Shown: positions 36,763 to 46,860 of the stretch, one piece after another
Position numbering within the stretch: the stretch's first letter is position 1
Layout: every line of letters starts with the position of its first letter
Assembly: GCA_002317155.1 (NCBI GenBank)
Contig: DCIR01000096.1
Span: forward strand, 7,035 to 69,243
Direction of reading: 5' to 3'
DNA: 62,209 nt
Source: Lachnospiraceae bacterium UBA1721
Lineage (GTDB): Bacteria; Bacillota; Clostridia; Lachnospirales; Lachnospiraceae
Notes under the pieces: model-generated
The model's database searches: none
What the model saw: only the letters and a program-made list of their open reading frames with translations
What the model was told of the DNA's origin: nothing
Translations under genes and position numbers: made by a program

Positions 36763-36791
36763 AAAAACGGACCGTCTGTAAAGACGGTCCG
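36763..36791 (-). terminator. Terminator of ftsH
   Basis: 10-bp perfect stem CGGACCGTCT / AGACGGTCCG with a GTAA/TTAC loop and TTTTT on the minus strand. Confidence 0.9.
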
Positions 36792-36820
36792 AACATATTT
36801 TTCTCTACTTATATTAGTTA

Positions 36821-39127
36821 TCAATCCATTCTTGAATTAGAGAATCTGCCAACTTCTCTATCGGAAGACTGCTCAGAATCATCGGCCTGATTATTATCTC
36901 CTGCATCTTCAGTATCGTCCACCTGTTTTCCAGCTTCCGATACTTCCTTATTGTCTGCTTCATCCTTTTTTTCATCGTCTCCGATAATAATTGTAGGAAT
37001 CGCATCATCAATAGGAACTGTTTTTTCCAGATTAACAGAAGGAGCTGTCAGCTCAACCTTAGGTTCCTCATAAAAAGGAGACTTAGCTGCTTCAGTCGAC
37101 TTGTCTTCAGCATCTTCTTTTTTCTCTTCTTTCTTATCTTCTTCGGGATCAGGAAGACCCTTTTCACGTCTGAAGATTTCCATGAATTCCTTGCCGGTAA
37201 TAGTTTCCTTCTCAATCAGGAATGCAGCAAGCTTATCCATTACTTCGACATTCTCGCGAAGCATCGCAAGAGCCTTCTCATAACTTTCCTTGATAATCTC
37301 TGCAATCTCTTCATCAATAAGAGCTGCAGTTCTGTCAGAGCAGTTAAGTGAGCTTCTGCCCTCGAGATACTGGCTCTCTACACTAGCAAGACTCATCAGT
37401 CCGAAACGCTTACTCATACCGAAACGTGTAATCATGTTTCTCACAAGATCGGTAGCCTTCTCAAGGTCGTTAGAGGCACCTGTTGTAACAGAATCAAACA
37501 TGATTTCCTCAGCTGCACGGCCGCCGAGTAAACTTACGATTCTGTCCTTAAGTTCAGCCTCAGAATTAAGATATTTCTCTTCTTCGGGAACATTCATTAC
37601 ATATCCGAGAGCGCCCATTGTTCTAGGTACAATCGTAATCTTCTGTACGGGGTCTGAATTCTTCTGAAGTGCACTGATAAGTGCATGGCCGACCTCATGG
37701 TAAGATACAATCCTGCGCTCTTCAGAATTCATAATGCGGTCCTTCTTTTCCTTACCTACAAGTACCTGCTCTACGGCATTGAAAAGATCCTGCTGATTAA
37801 CATACTTACGCTTTTCCTTAACTGCATTGATCGCAGCTTCGTTGATCATGTTGGCAAGCTCCGAACCAACAGCACCGCTGGTGGCAAGAGCAATAGCATC
37901 GAGATCAACTGTCTCATCCATTTTAACATTCTTGGCATGAACCTTAAGTATCTCAACACGTCCCTTAAGATCAGGCTTATCAACAATTACTCGTCTGTCG
38001 AAACGACCGGGACGAAGAAGCGCCTTATCAAGGATTTCGGGACGGTTGGTCGCACCAAGGATAAGGATACCCTTTGATCCATCGAAACCATCCATCTCTG
38101 AAAGCAGCTGGTTAAGAGTCTGCTCACGTTCTTCATTTCCTCCACCGTACTTGGAATCACGGCTTCGTCCGATAGCATCGATCTCATCGATAAATATAAT
38201 ACAGGGAGCATTTTTATTAGCTTCCTTGAACAAATCTCTAACACGGCTCGCACCAACACCTACATAGAGCTCGATAAAGTCAGAACCCGTAAGTGAGAAG
38301 AAAGGAACATGTGCCTCACCTGCGACAGCTCTTGCAAGCAGTGTCTTACCTGTTCCGGGAGGGCCTACGAGAAGCGCACCCTTCGGAAGGCGAGCACCTA
38401 TCTCGGTATACTTCTTCGGATCATGCAGGAAATCCACGACTTCCACCAGCGATTCCTTAGCTTCATCTTCACCGGCTACATCTGCAAATGTAACTCCGGT
38501 CTCCTTCTGCACATATACCTTGGCGTTGCTCTTACCGACGCCCATAGCTCCGCCGCCACCCATTCTTCTGATGAAAAATGACGCAATAAGCCACATAAGG
38601 GCAAGAGGCAAAATAACACCTATAAGAATCTCTGTAAAAATACCGGAATTAGCACTGATTTTTCTGCTACCGACTACGTCATATTCCTCGAGTCTGGCGG
38701 TCAGAATATCCATACTCTCCATAACATTGGTAACGTACACCTTGTTATTCTGAACCTGTGAATAATATGCGTACTGTGCCAATGTATTACTCTGAGAATA
38801 ATCCTCAAGAGTTCCTACCACTGCTTCTTCCTTAAGTGTAACCTTAAGTTCTGCATCCTCGGCATTAAGCTCGACAGCCTCTACATAACCTGCCTCCAGA
38901 TCATCGAGGAATGCAGTGTAATCTTTCGAGCTGTATTTTTTCGAGTTACTGAAGAACATATTGTAGACAAGGAACACTATACCAATAACCATAAGTATAG
39001 TAAGAATCAAAAAGATTCTGGGACGTCTTCCCTCTCCACCGGCTCCTCCGTTACCTCTGTTGTTGCCGTTATTTCCGCCGCTACCGTTATTATTTCTGTC
39101 ACTATATTGAATAATATTATCTTTCAT
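36821..39127 (-). CDS. ftsH: ATP-dependent zinc metalloprotease FtsH
   Basis: Membrane AAA+ protease that degrades misfolded and regulatory proteins. 768 residues. Gly/Asn-rich N-terminus, two membrane helices (about 37-58 and 165-185), AAA domain with GPPGTGKT and IIFIDEIDA, second-region GATNRPEILDKALLRPGRFDRR, and the zinc site HEVGH (477-481, usually HEAGH, still HExxH). A long acidic tail (about 600-768) rich in Glu, Asp and Lys is longer than in E. coli FtsH. The start at 39127 lies 6 nt from GAGG; an ATG 12 nt upstream overlaps that site. Confidence 0.96.
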   Translation of the reverse strand: MKDNIIQYSDRNNNGSGGNNGNNRGNGGAGGEGRRPRIFLILTILMVIGIVFLVYNMFFSNSKKYSSKDYTAFLDDLEAGYVEAVELNAEDAELKVTLKEEAVVGTLEDYSQSNTLAQYAYYSQVQNNKVYVTNVMESMDILTARLEEYDVVGSRKISANSGIFTEILIGVILPLALMWLIASFFIRRMGGGGAMGVGKSNAKVYVQKETGVTFADVAGEDEAKESLVEVVDFLHDPKKYTEIGARLPKGALLVGPPGTGKTLLARAVAGEAHVPFFSLTGSDFIELYVGVGASRVRDLFKEANKNAPCIIFIDEIDAIGRSRDSKYGGGNEEREQTLNQLLSEMDGFDGSKGILILGATNRPEILDKALLRPGRFDRRVIVDKPDLKGRVEILKVHAKNVKMDETVDLDAIALATSGAVGSELANMINEAAINAVKEKRKYVNQQDLFNAVEQVLVGKEKKDRIMNSEERRIVSYHEVGHALISALQKNSDPVQKITIVPRTMGALGYVMNVPEEEKYLNSEAELKDRIVSLLGGRAAEEIMFDSVTTGASNDLEKATDLVRNMITRFGMSKRFGLMSLASVESQYLEGRSSLNCSDRTAALIDEEIAEIIKESYEKALAMLRENVEVMDKLAAFLIEKETITGKEFMEIFRREKGLPDPEEDKKEEKKEDAEDKSTEAAKSPFYEEPKVELTAPSVNLEKTVPIDDAIPTIIIGDDEKKDEADNKEVSEAGKQVDDTEDAGDNNQADDSEQSSDREVGRFSNSRMD

Positions 39128-39291
39128 CAAAAACCTCATATAAATCTATGCACCGTTAAGTGATCTCAATTCACTTACGCATAACATAAATCCCCTTATA
39201 CCATATAAATTATAGGGATTCATATTTTTTTAGGCAATACAAAAAGTGTGAAAAAATAATTAACTTTACGATGCATTAAGGAATTTTGCGT

Positions 39292-41676
39292 CTATTCACT
39301 TCCTACTTCTTCCACCTGGATTTCCTCAGGATTAACTCCCTCCGGGTTAGTTCCGTCATCCTCGATAGGTGTTCCGTCAGGATTGAGTCCCTGTGCCGCC
39401 ATTTCTTCCTCAAGTGCCTGCTGCTCCTGAGCCAGAATTTCTTCATCGAAAAACGCATTACCGTTTTCTTCTCTTCTCTGCTCCGCGGCAATCTCTTCGG
39501 GCGTCATCAGCCCTGAATTTTTATACACAAAGAAGTAAAAATTACTGCTCTGAAGCAATAATGAAGCTGTATATTCACTTTCTGTATAATTGAGCATCGC
39601 ATCAAGATATGAATTAAGCTCATATTCCGAAAAGCCTTCTGCTTCATCTGTCCAGGTAACTTCACCTGTACGGCTGTTATACTTTACATACTTTGTAAGG
39701 AAGCTTCCGTTATAAATTCTTGCTCGATGAACACTGTTGGAGAAAACATCATTACCAGCCAGCAGTCTTGATTCATAATCAAAGCCAAAAAGATTCAAAA
39801 CAGTAGGAAGTATATCTACATTACAACAGTACTCATCATTGATGATGGGTTCCTCGATTCCCGAATTGTAGATAATACAGGTAGAACGATATATCTCAAA
39901 ATCATTGTAATTGTCATCAATTGTATCCTCAAAAGCAGCCTGTCCGGCGCTTGTTACATAATAAGGATAATGATCACCTGTCAACACAATTACTGTTTTA
40001 TCAAGCTTACCTGCCTCTTCCAGTTTTTCCACAAGATATTCAAGACCGAGTTCAAGCTCATATTCGCCACAGAAATATCCCAAAGCTTCTGTATTATCAC
40101 CGTATCTTCCGCCGGCGAGTTCTTTTACCGCTTCTATATTCTTATTATACATATAGTTTTGCGGTGAATATGGTCCATGTCCGCTGAAGGTCATATAGTA
40201 AGCGTGGAACTGATCATCATTGATAAAATCATCAACCGACTGCTCGAACATTTCAAGGTCTGATGCGGGCCAATATGAGGTAAAATTCATACCCTGACCG
40301 AGGAATTTGTTATTGTTATAGCCAAGATTGGGCCAGGTAAGATAACGATAATAATAGTTACCCCAGAAATTATGGAATCCGTATACGGGAACATCTATTG
40401 AATTGAAATAATCTCCCAATCCGTAAGGCATATAAATGTTTGCAGACTGCGGGAAGGAACCTATTATAGCTCCGTTGTCTGCTACTCTTGATACATCCGG
40501 CCAGCAGCTGGTATCAAAAGCAAATTCACCGTTTGAAGTTGTATTTCTAAAGCTGTTGTAATAATTGCTAAGCACTATTCCGTTATTGGCCATCTCATAC
40601 ATTAACGGAGTAATCTCAGGATCAAGCGCATAGCGTGAAAAAGACTCAGCACATATATAAATAAGGTTGTAACCCTCAAACATACCGGTATATTTATTTG
40701 TACCGGAGCCGCTCTTTGATCCGTAATATTCGCAAAGCTGTTTTGTATCCGAATCCGGGGCAATCTGCGCAAGAGCCGCGAAATCAATAGCTTCATTTAT
40801 CTGTAATTCAGAAACAAAAACCTCTTCGGGCTCTACAACCTGCTCCTCATCGGTTCCCTCCTGAGTATCATTCGAAACAGTATTGGCAGGTGGATTACTC
40901 GTTGTATCCGGCTTACCCAGGTTTAATGCATTGTTATCTACTGCCACTACAGTGACTTCATTGTCTTTGCCCTTAATATGCAAATAACGAGCAGCAGCCT
41001 CTATTACGCTGGTAGAAAGGACCCCGAGTCTGGTCGCAGTAGTATCACTGTCTGCATAAGCGTCATTAAACACATAGTATGCTGAATTTCTCTCAGTTCC
41101 CAGAGTCTTAAGACCACCGATTCCTGCAAACCATAATCCCACGGTAAGTACAAGGCATAATGCGTGAAGCCAGATAACGTATCCTGCTCCCGGCATATTT
41201 TTTGTAGACTTATTCAATTTTTTCACGAATGAAAATACAACTGCCAGAATGATCGGCATAAGGAATAAAACTATATATTTCCAGACATTCTTAAGGATAC
41301 TGGCTATTGCCCAGCTGAAATTGCCGACAGCTTCTGTACCCATTCCAAGCAGGCTAACGGATAAAACCGAACCAAACACCTGAAAATAAACCATCTGCAC
41401 TCCATAAAATACAGTGATCAGTACCATCAGCAAAATAAAAATCAACTTATTTATAACGGTATGCTTTTTTGCAAATCCTGTCAGTGTTGTAAAAAACATT
41501 GCCTGTGCAGGTACAAATGCAAGAAATGTAACATTAGCCTTACTAATCTTGCCGGAGATCATTATTCTGAGAGCCACCTCAAAAAATACGATAACTACAG
41601 CAAAAACAACAAAATATATAAATGCCCTCAAAAACTCATACTTGTTATGGGCGAAAAATTCCTTTATCTTCTTCAT
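39292..41676 (-). CDS. LTA synthase family sulfatase-fold membrane enzyme
   Basis: Likely polymerises glycerol-phosphate or makes another phosphoglycerol-decorated polymer at the outer membrane face. 794 residues: five N-terminal membrane helices (to about 185), a linker, and an extracellular sulfatase-type domain with the nucleophile Thr380 in NTTSNGEFA (compare TSDxEF of LtaS), FSGHGPYSPQ, and VLTGDHYPY carrying metal-binding residues. The C-terminal tail is acidic. The related PgpB-like or LtaS-type role is inferred from the family; substrate is not certain. Precedes ftsH on the same strand with a 150-bp gap. Confidence 0.9.
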   Translation of the reverse strand: MKKIKEFFAHNKYEFLRAFIYFVVFAVVIVFFEVALRIMISGKISKANVTFLAFVPAQAMFFTTLTGFAKKHTVINKLIFILLMVLITVFYGVQMVYFQVFGSVLSVSLLGMGTEAVGNFSWAIASILKNVWKYIVLFLMPIILAVVFSFVKKLNKSTKNMPGAGYVIWLHALCLVLTVGLWFAGIGGLKTLGTERNSAYYVFNDAYADSDTTATRLGVLSTSVIEAAARYLHIKGKDNEVTVVAVDNNALNLGKPDTTSNPPANTVSNDTQEGTDEEQVVEPEEVFVSELQINEAIDFAALAQIAPDSDTKQLCEYYGSKSGSGTNKYTGMFEGYNLIYICAESFSRYALDPEITPLMYEMANNGIVLSNYYNSFRNTTSNGEFAFDTSCWPDVSRVADNGAIIGSFPQSANIYMPYGLGDYFNSIDVPVYGFHNFWGNYYYRYLTWPNLGYNNNKFLGQGMNFTSYWPASDLEMFEQSVDDFINDDQFHAYYMTFSGHGPYSPQNYMYNKNIEAVKELAGGRYGDNTEALGYFCGEYELELGLEYLVEKLEEAGKLDKTVIVLTGDHYPYYVTSAGQAAFEDTIDDNYNDFEIYRSTCIIYNSGIEEPIINDEYCCNVDILPTVLNLFGFDYESRLLAGNDVFSNSVHRARIYNGSFLTKYVKYNSRTGEVTWTDEAEGFSEYELNSYLDAMLNYTESEYTASLLLQSSNFYFFVYKNSGLMTPEEIAAEQRREENGNAFFDEEILAQEQQALEEEMAAQGLNPDGTPIEDDGTNPEGVNPEEIQVEEVGSE

Positions 41677-41921
41677 GATTATTCATCCTCAGCAAAAAGC
41701 ACGGTGTCCCCCTCACACTGCTTCAACCTTGCCATTATAATACATTTTCAGGCAAATTCTATCTTTTTCGCAATTTTTTAACAATTTTAAAAGGTTTTTG
41801 TAGATTTTTTCATTTTAGAGGTTTATAATCTCTCCATTATTAGTTTTTTGCATAATACCAGACATCAAAGTTTTTCATCAGTTAAGTCATCAGGTTTAGT
41901 CATCAGGGAGGTAAATTAAAT
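41677..41921. promoter_or_regulatory. Divergent intergenic region with pyrG leader repeats
   Basis: 245 bases between the sulfatase and pyrG. A TATAAT at 41824-41829 is the likely -10 for pyrG; a -35 is not clear. Three TCATCAG copies occur at 41875-41881, 41887-41893 and 41900-41906 (12- and 13-bp steps) just before the GGGAGG ribosome site. Confidence 0.55.
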
Positions 41922-43529
41922 ATGGCAGTCAAGTATGTTTTTGTCACAGGTGGAGTTGTGTCCGGACTTGGAAAGGGTATAACTGCCGCTTCACTCGGTC
42001 GTCTTCTCAAAATGAGAGGCTACAAAGTCACGATGCAGAAGTTTGACCCTTACATCAACATTGACCCCGGAACAATGAATCCGGTTCAGCACGGCGAGGT
42101 ATTCGTAACCGATGACGGAGCTGAAACTGACCTTGACCTCGGCCATTATGAGCGTTTCATAGACGAAAGTCTCACCAAAAATTCTAACGTAACAACCGGT
42201 AAAGTATACTGGTCTGTTCTTCAAAAAGAGCGTCGCGGCGATTACGGCGGCGGCACCGTTCAGGTTATCCCTCACATTACAAATGAAATAAAGAGTCGTT
42301 TCCATAGAGATTATTCTAATGAAGAAACCACTATCGCTATAATTGAAGTAGGCGGCACCGTCGGTGATATCGAGAGCCAGCCTTTCTTAGAGTCTATCCG
42401 TCAGTTCCAGCAGGATGTCGGAAGAGAAAATGCTATTCTCATTCACGTTACACTCATCCCTTATCTATCATGTTCACAGGAGCTCAAGACCAAGCCCACC
42501 CAGGCTTCAGTTAAGGACCTTCAGGGAATGGGAATTCAGCCCGATGTAATCGTGCTCAGAAGTGAACACGAGCTCGAGGACGGCATCAAAGATAAGATTG
42601 CACTTTTCTGTAATGTACCCAAGTCACATGTACTGCAGAATCTCGATGTACCCGTTCTCTACGAAGCACCTCTTGCTCTCGAAAAAGAGCATCTTGCAGA
42701 GGTTGTTCTTGACAGCCTCAAGCTTCCCTGCCCTGATCCCGATCTTTCAGAGTGGGAAAAGATGGTTACCGATTTTAAGAATCCTACCGAAGAAGTCACC
42801 GTTGCTCTCGTAGGAAAATATGTATCACTTCACGACGCATATATCAGCGTTGTAGAAGCTTTAAAGCATGGTGGCATTCCCAATTACACCACCGTACACA
42901 TCAAGTGGGTCGATTCCGAGACAGTTACCCCTGAAAATGCAGATGAGATTTTCGGCGATGTTAACGGAATACTCGTTCCCGGCGGCTTCGGTACCCGCGG
43001 AATCGAAGGCAAAATCACTGCTATCAACTATGCAAGAACACATAAGATTCCGTTCCTCGGCCTTTGCCTCGGAATGCAGATGTCAATTGTAGAATTTGCA
43101 CGTAATGTCGTTGGTTATGAGGATGCTCATACAGTTGAGATTAACCCCGATACCACCCATCCCGTTATTGACCTTATGCCCGACAAGGTAGGTGTTGAGG
43201 ATATCGGCGGTACCCTGAGACTCGGTGCTTATCCTTGTATTCTCGATGAGACCTCCAAAGCATATCAGCTCTACGGCAGCAAGGAAATCAGTGAAAGACA
43301 TCGTCACCGCTATGAGGTTAACAACGACTATCGTTCAGTACTTACCGAGCATGGCTTAAAGCTTGCCGGCATTTCACCCGATGGAAGAATTGTAGAGATG
43401 ATCGAGCTTCCCGAGCATCCCTTCTTCGTAGCTACTCAGGCTCATCCCGAGCTTAAGTCAAGACCCAACCGTCCTCATCCTCTCTTCAAGGGATTTGTCG
43501 CTGCTGCTCTTGCAAACAAAAAGAATTAG
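41922..43529 (+). CDS. pyrG: CTP synthase
   Basis: Makes CTP from UTP, ATP and glutamine. 535 residues. The N-terminal synthase domain shows VTGGVVSGLGKGI and QKFDPYINIDPGTM; the C-terminal glutamine amidotransferase carries the catalytic Cys in FLGLCLGMQ and the His/Glu pair in ATQAHPELKS. Ribosome site GGGAGG. Downstream terminator at 43598-43645. Confidence 0.97.
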   Translation: MAVKYVFVTGGVVSGLGKGITAASLGRLLKMRGYKVTMQKFDPYINIDPGTMNPVQHGEVFVTDDGAETDLDLGHYERFIDESLTKNSNVTTGKVYWSVLQKERRGDYGGGTVQVIPHITNEIKSRFHRDYSNEETTIAIIEVGGTVGDIESQPFLESIRQFQQDVGRENAILIHVTLIPYLSCSQELKTKPTQASVKDLQGMGIQPDVIVLRSEHELEDGIKDKIALFCNVPKSHVLQNLDVPVLYEAPLALEKEHLAEVVLDSLKLPCPDPDLSEWEKMVTDFKNPTEEVTVALVGKYVSLHDAYISVVEALKHGGIPNYTTVHIKWVDSETVTPENADEIFGDVNGILVPGGFGTRGIEGKITAINYARTHKIPFLGLCLGMQMSIVEFARNVVGYEDAHTVEINPDTTHPVIDLMPDKVGVEDIGGTLRLGAYPCILDETSKAYQLYGSKEISERHRHRYEVNNDYRSVLTEHGLKLAGISPDGRIVEMIELPEHPFFVATQAHPELKSRPNRPHPLFKGFVAAALANKKN

Positions 43530-43597
43530 TGCAATATAGATTACTGAATTACTAAATATCACGATAAAAAATTTAGTGAAATAATACTGTAAACACA

Positions 43598-43645
43598 AAC
43601 ACCCTGTGATATGTACACTAACAATACATACCACAGGGTGTTATT
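43598..43645. terminator. Terminator of pyrG, possibly bidirectional
   Basis: AACACCCTGTG (43598-43608) pairs with CACAGGGTGTT (43632-43642), loop of 23, then ATTATA on the plus strand. Confidence 0.75.
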
Positions 43646-43670
43646 ATATGCGCTTGCCTCTTCGTATTAC

Positions 43671-44669
43671 TCAAACATCCTCATATTGGCTCATCAGCTC
43701 CAGATACTCTGCATTAAGCTTACAGAATATATCCGAAGACGCATTTCCGCTATCGGGATGATATACCTTACACAGGTCGTGATATCTTCTCTTAATCTCA
43801 CGCTTATTCTTACAATCAGCAAAATAACCAGCTATATTACTGCTGTCACCGTATACTGTTCTGCCATTACCGGATTCTTCGTAAGATTCTGAACCTACTT
43901 CCTCACTAAAATCTTCGCCGAATCCCCCATAGGATTCTTCATCAGATCCACCACATGACTCTTCATCGGAATCTTCACTGTCTTCTTCGTAATAATCTTC
44001 ATCAATATATCTCGAATCATCATACGACTCTGAATCATCCTCAAGTTCCCACTCATCACCATCATATGATTCTTCAATATATTCGTGTTTTTTAGATTTC
44101 TTTTTTGAGTTCTTCTTAGAATTAATTCTTTTCTCAAAATCCTCTTCGGCATCTTTTTTGCCGGCATTTATTCCACGTCTGTAGCCTTCTTCAAATCCAT
44201 CATCATACGCACTGTCATGATGTCCGTTAATACCCTGCTTGAGTTCTTCCTCTGCCTCGATAACCGCATTTTTAAGTCTGACATACCTAAAGAAATTGAT
44301 TATATCAAATAGAGGGCCTATCATAGCCAGTCCCATCAACACATTCACAAATATGTAGTCATCATATTTTCCAAGTGTAAAATACAATGCAGCGATGATA
44401 GCACCTGAAGCAATCAGCCCTAAAAACCATTGTTTCAATAGCTGCATAAAAAACGTAAAATATGAAACCGCTCCGTACATCAGCACGTAAAACACACACC
44501 AGTATATCCAGGTAGCTTTCAATTCCTCCCACAATTTCGCCAAATCAAATGTGTGACTGGAGTACACAAAAATACCTGCCAGTAATAGGAGCGCCAATAT
44601 TAACTTTCCGGGAATCGCAGCCAGCTTTTTTCTAAGCTCAGCCACCTTAATCGCTCGTAATACGTTCAA
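43671..44669 (-). CDS. Membrane protein with C-terminal J domain
   Basis: 332 residues from a TTG at 44669, 7 nt after GGAG. N-terminal part has several membrane helices (about 25-130). A charged region with Lys runs and then long acidic Asp/Glu/Ser/Tyr repeats (about 190-270, for example DEDYYEEDSEDSDEE) leads to a short J domain at the end (EIKRRYHDLCKVYHPDSGN, about 292-311), keeping the HPD tripeptide that stimulates DnaK. So it is probably a membrane-tethered DnaK cochaperone; the client is unknown. It lies 16 bp after an RluA-type gene on the same strand. Confidence 0.85.
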   Translation of the reverse strand: MNVLRAIKVAELRKKLAAIPGKLILALLLLAGIFVYSSHTFDLAKLWEELKATWIYWCVFYVLMYGAVSYFTFFMQLLKQWFLGLIASGAIIAALYFTLGKYDDYIFVNVLMGLAMIGPLFDIINFFRYVRLKNAVIEAEEELKQGINGHHDSAYDDGFEEGYRRGINAGKKDAEEDFEKRINSKKNSKKKSKKHEYIEESYDGDEWELEDDSESYDDSRYIDEDYYEEDSEDSDEESCGGSDEESYGGFGEDFSEEVGSESYEESGNGRTVYGDSSNIAGYFADCKNKREIKRRYHDLCKVYHPDSGNASSDIFCKLNAEYLELMSQYEDV

Positions 44670-44691
44670 TGCCAATCTCCATTATCACTCA

Positions 44692-45423
44692 TTATTTATT
44701 GCAAGACGTAAATTCTGAAAACAGCTTACCTGTAGGTCTATGACTGTATTCATATGTCTTACCGATAATTTTACTTTTCTTACCGTCACCAACCGTAAAC
44801 CTTAGTCTGTCTGCGCATAGTGAAACATTTCTTATCATCATTTTCTCTGCACACCTGATACTAAGCTCACTTCCATATTTTTTGTCGCCGATTATAGGGC
44901 AACCGATATGAGACAGCTGAGCTCTTATCTGATGAAACCTTCCGGTCTCAAGATGTATTCTCAAAAGACTTAGCTCATAATCATCTTTTTTTATTGTTTC
45001 TATCAGTTCATAACCCAATATTGCCTTTTTCGCCCCGGCAATATTATCACTCGAATCAACTATTTTGGCAGTTCTTTCAGGTGTCTTTATCATCATATTT
45101 TCGAGACGGCCCTTAGCTTCTTTGGGCACACCCAGAACGACTGCAAGATAATCCTTACAAAATCCTGCGTCATCTCCGTCTGTAGCTTTAGCCTGTACCT
45201 GTGACGACAGCACAGAAGCAGTAGCCTGATTTTTAGCAAAAACAAGTACACCTTCAACAGGCTGGTCAAGTCTGTGAATCACTCCGACATAACCGCCCTT
45301 TAAGTGATTCTTAAGTTCACTTACCACATCGCGCTCGCCCACTTTGGATGTCTGAGTAGCAATTCCTGCCGGCTTATATACCACAAGTATGTTGTTGTCC
45401 TCATACAAAATCTCTGTCTTCAA
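44692..45423 (-). CDS. RluA family pseudouridine synthase
   Basis: Isomerises uridine to pseudouridine in rRNA or tRNA. 243 residues with the catalytic motif VIHRLDQPVEGVLVFA (Asp in HRLD) and ETGRFHQIRAQLSHIGCPIIGD. No S4 domain, so it is the short type. TTG start with GGAGG 6 nt upstream. Follows the RNA methyltransferase by 12 bp; they are probably co-transcribed as an RNA-modification pair. The target site cannot be told from sequence. Confidence 0.9.
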   Translation of the reverse strand: MKTEILYEDNNILVVYKPAGIATQTSKVGERDVVSELKNHLKGGYVGVIHRLDQPVEGVLVFAKNQATASVLSSQVQAKATDGDDAGFCKDYLAVVLGVPKEAKGRLENMMIKTPERTAKIVDSSDNIAGAKKAILGYELIETIKKDDYELSLLRIHLETGRFHQIRAQLSHIGCPIIGDKKYGSELSIRCAEKMMIRNVSLCADRLRFTVGDGKKSKIIGKTYEYSHRPTGKLFSEFTSCNK

Positions 45424-45435
45424 TCAACACCTCCA

Positions 45436-46767
45436 TCATCCCTTGCGAAGTCCCTTGGGATAATGATTCTTAAGTATTCCTCCGGCGTTCTTACCCCACG
45501 CCAGTGAATAGCCGTCAACGCATACAAGAGTCCAGCCTTTTTCGCCGTCGACGTTTCTGGTAAGTCCTTTAATATACTCTGCCGCTTCGTCCACATTTAA
45601 GTTTACGGTTCTTAACGCCTCCGAAGGCTTCATAGCCAAAGCCAGCGAATGTGCCGGCTCGAATCTGCCCTTGTTAAGGACTCCCAGACACAGTCCGGGG
45701 CGAAGCACCTTAAGCCCACTGATTGAAGTCATCGCTGCAGGGACCAGATAGATGCTGTCACCAAAATTTTCAAGCCTTCCGCCTGTCAGCATACCACCTT
45801 CCTCGAGGCATTCTTCCTTCACGATATCACTTAGATATTCTCTGATCTTTTTCATATCAGACTTGGACATCGACATCTCAGGAAGTGACTCTATCTCTTC
45901 TACATTATCAGCAGCCTTACGTAAAACAGCTGCAAAATGTCCCTCACCTTTTACCTTATGAGGCCATAAGCGTAATGTTTTTTCTATAGTAAATTCCGGA
46001 TGTCTTGCGATAAAATTCTCAACACTCTGTTCATCCTCTTCAGGCGCAAATGTACATGTACTGTATACGATCGTTCCGCCTGCCATAAGCATTGAAGCCG
46101 CACAGTCCAATATCTCTGCCTGGCGCTGCGCGCAATTTTTTACATTTGCAACGCTCCACTCAGTCAGTGCGGCATCATTTTTTCTAAACATGCCTTCTCC
46201 TGAGCACGGAGCATCAACCAATATCTTATTAAAAAAACTTTCAAATCTGGGTACAAGTCTAGCGGGTGGTTCATTTGTAACAACCGCATTTCTCACACCC
46301 ATTCGTTCGATATTTTCAGAAAGAATTCTCGCTCTTGAAGGATTGATCTCATTGGTAACGAGCAAACCTACTCCTCCAAGTGCACTTGCAAGCTGTGTAG
46401 ACTTTCCTCCCGGTGCCGCACACAAATCGAGCACCCTGTCTCCGGGCACAACTCCTAGCAACGGTACCGGCGCCATGGCACTGGGCTCCTGAATATAGTA
46501 TACCCCCGCCTCATGCAGAGGATGCTTCCCCGGCTGATCCTCTTCATTGTAATAATAGCCCATCGGCTCCCATTCTATCTGCTCGTAACCGGCGGTCAGA
46601 TACAGTCCGTCAGGTGTAGCATTTTTGCCATCTGCATCAACCTTCAGTCTGTTGATTCTTAGTCCTCTGTAACGAACTCCGTCATACGCAGCAAGGAACT
46701 CCTCGAATTCATCTCCGAGAAGTTCCTTCATTCTGTTTTCAAATTCTACAGGAAGAAAATCTGACAT
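45436..46767 (-). CDS. NOL1/NOP2/Sun family RNA m5C methyltransferase (RsmF-like)
   Basis: SAM-dependent cytosine-5 methyltransferase, probably for 16S rRNA. 443 residues: N-terminal RNA-binding part, catalytic domain with CAAPGGKSTQLA (SAM site), VDAPCSGEGMFR (PCSG motif IV Cys) and YSTCTFAPEE (TC motif VI Cys), then a C-terminal PUA-like RsmF_methylt_N-type extension. Start at 46767 with GGAG 6 nt upstream; in-frame ATGs up to 46809 lack one. Which cytosine it modifies is not determined. Confidence 0.91.
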   Translation of the reverse strand: MSDFLPVEFENRMKELLGDEFEEFLAAYDGVRYRGLRINRLKVDADGKNATPDGLYLTAGYEQIEWEPMGYYYNEEDQPGKHPLHEAGVYYIQEPSAMAPVPLLGVVPGDRVLDLCAAPGGKSTQLASALGGVGLLVTNEINPSRARILSENIERMGVRNAVVTNEPPARLVPRFESFFNKILVDAPCSGEGMFRKNDAALTEWSVANVKNCAQRQAEILDCAASMLMAGGTIVYSTCTFAPEEDEQSVENFIARHPEFTIEKTLRLWPHKVKGEGHFAAVLRKAADNVEEIESLPEMSMSKSDMKKIREYLSDIVKEECLEEGGMLTGGRLENFGDSIYLVPAAMTSISGLKVLRPGLCLGVLNKGRFEPAHSLALAMKPSEALRTVNLNVDEAAEYIKGLTRNVDGEKGWTLVCVDGYSLAWGKNAGGILKNHYPKGLRKG

Positions 46768-46860
46768 ATCGTTCTCCGCATTCAAATCTGTTTTGCCCAT
46801 AAGGCACATATTTTTTCTTCTGTTATCTTGATGAATTTCTCTTCTGCTATCATGTAGAAA

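Noticed and set aside
43598..43645. Regulatory RNA after pyrG
   Set aside because: Simple terminator stem with T-rich end explains the structure.
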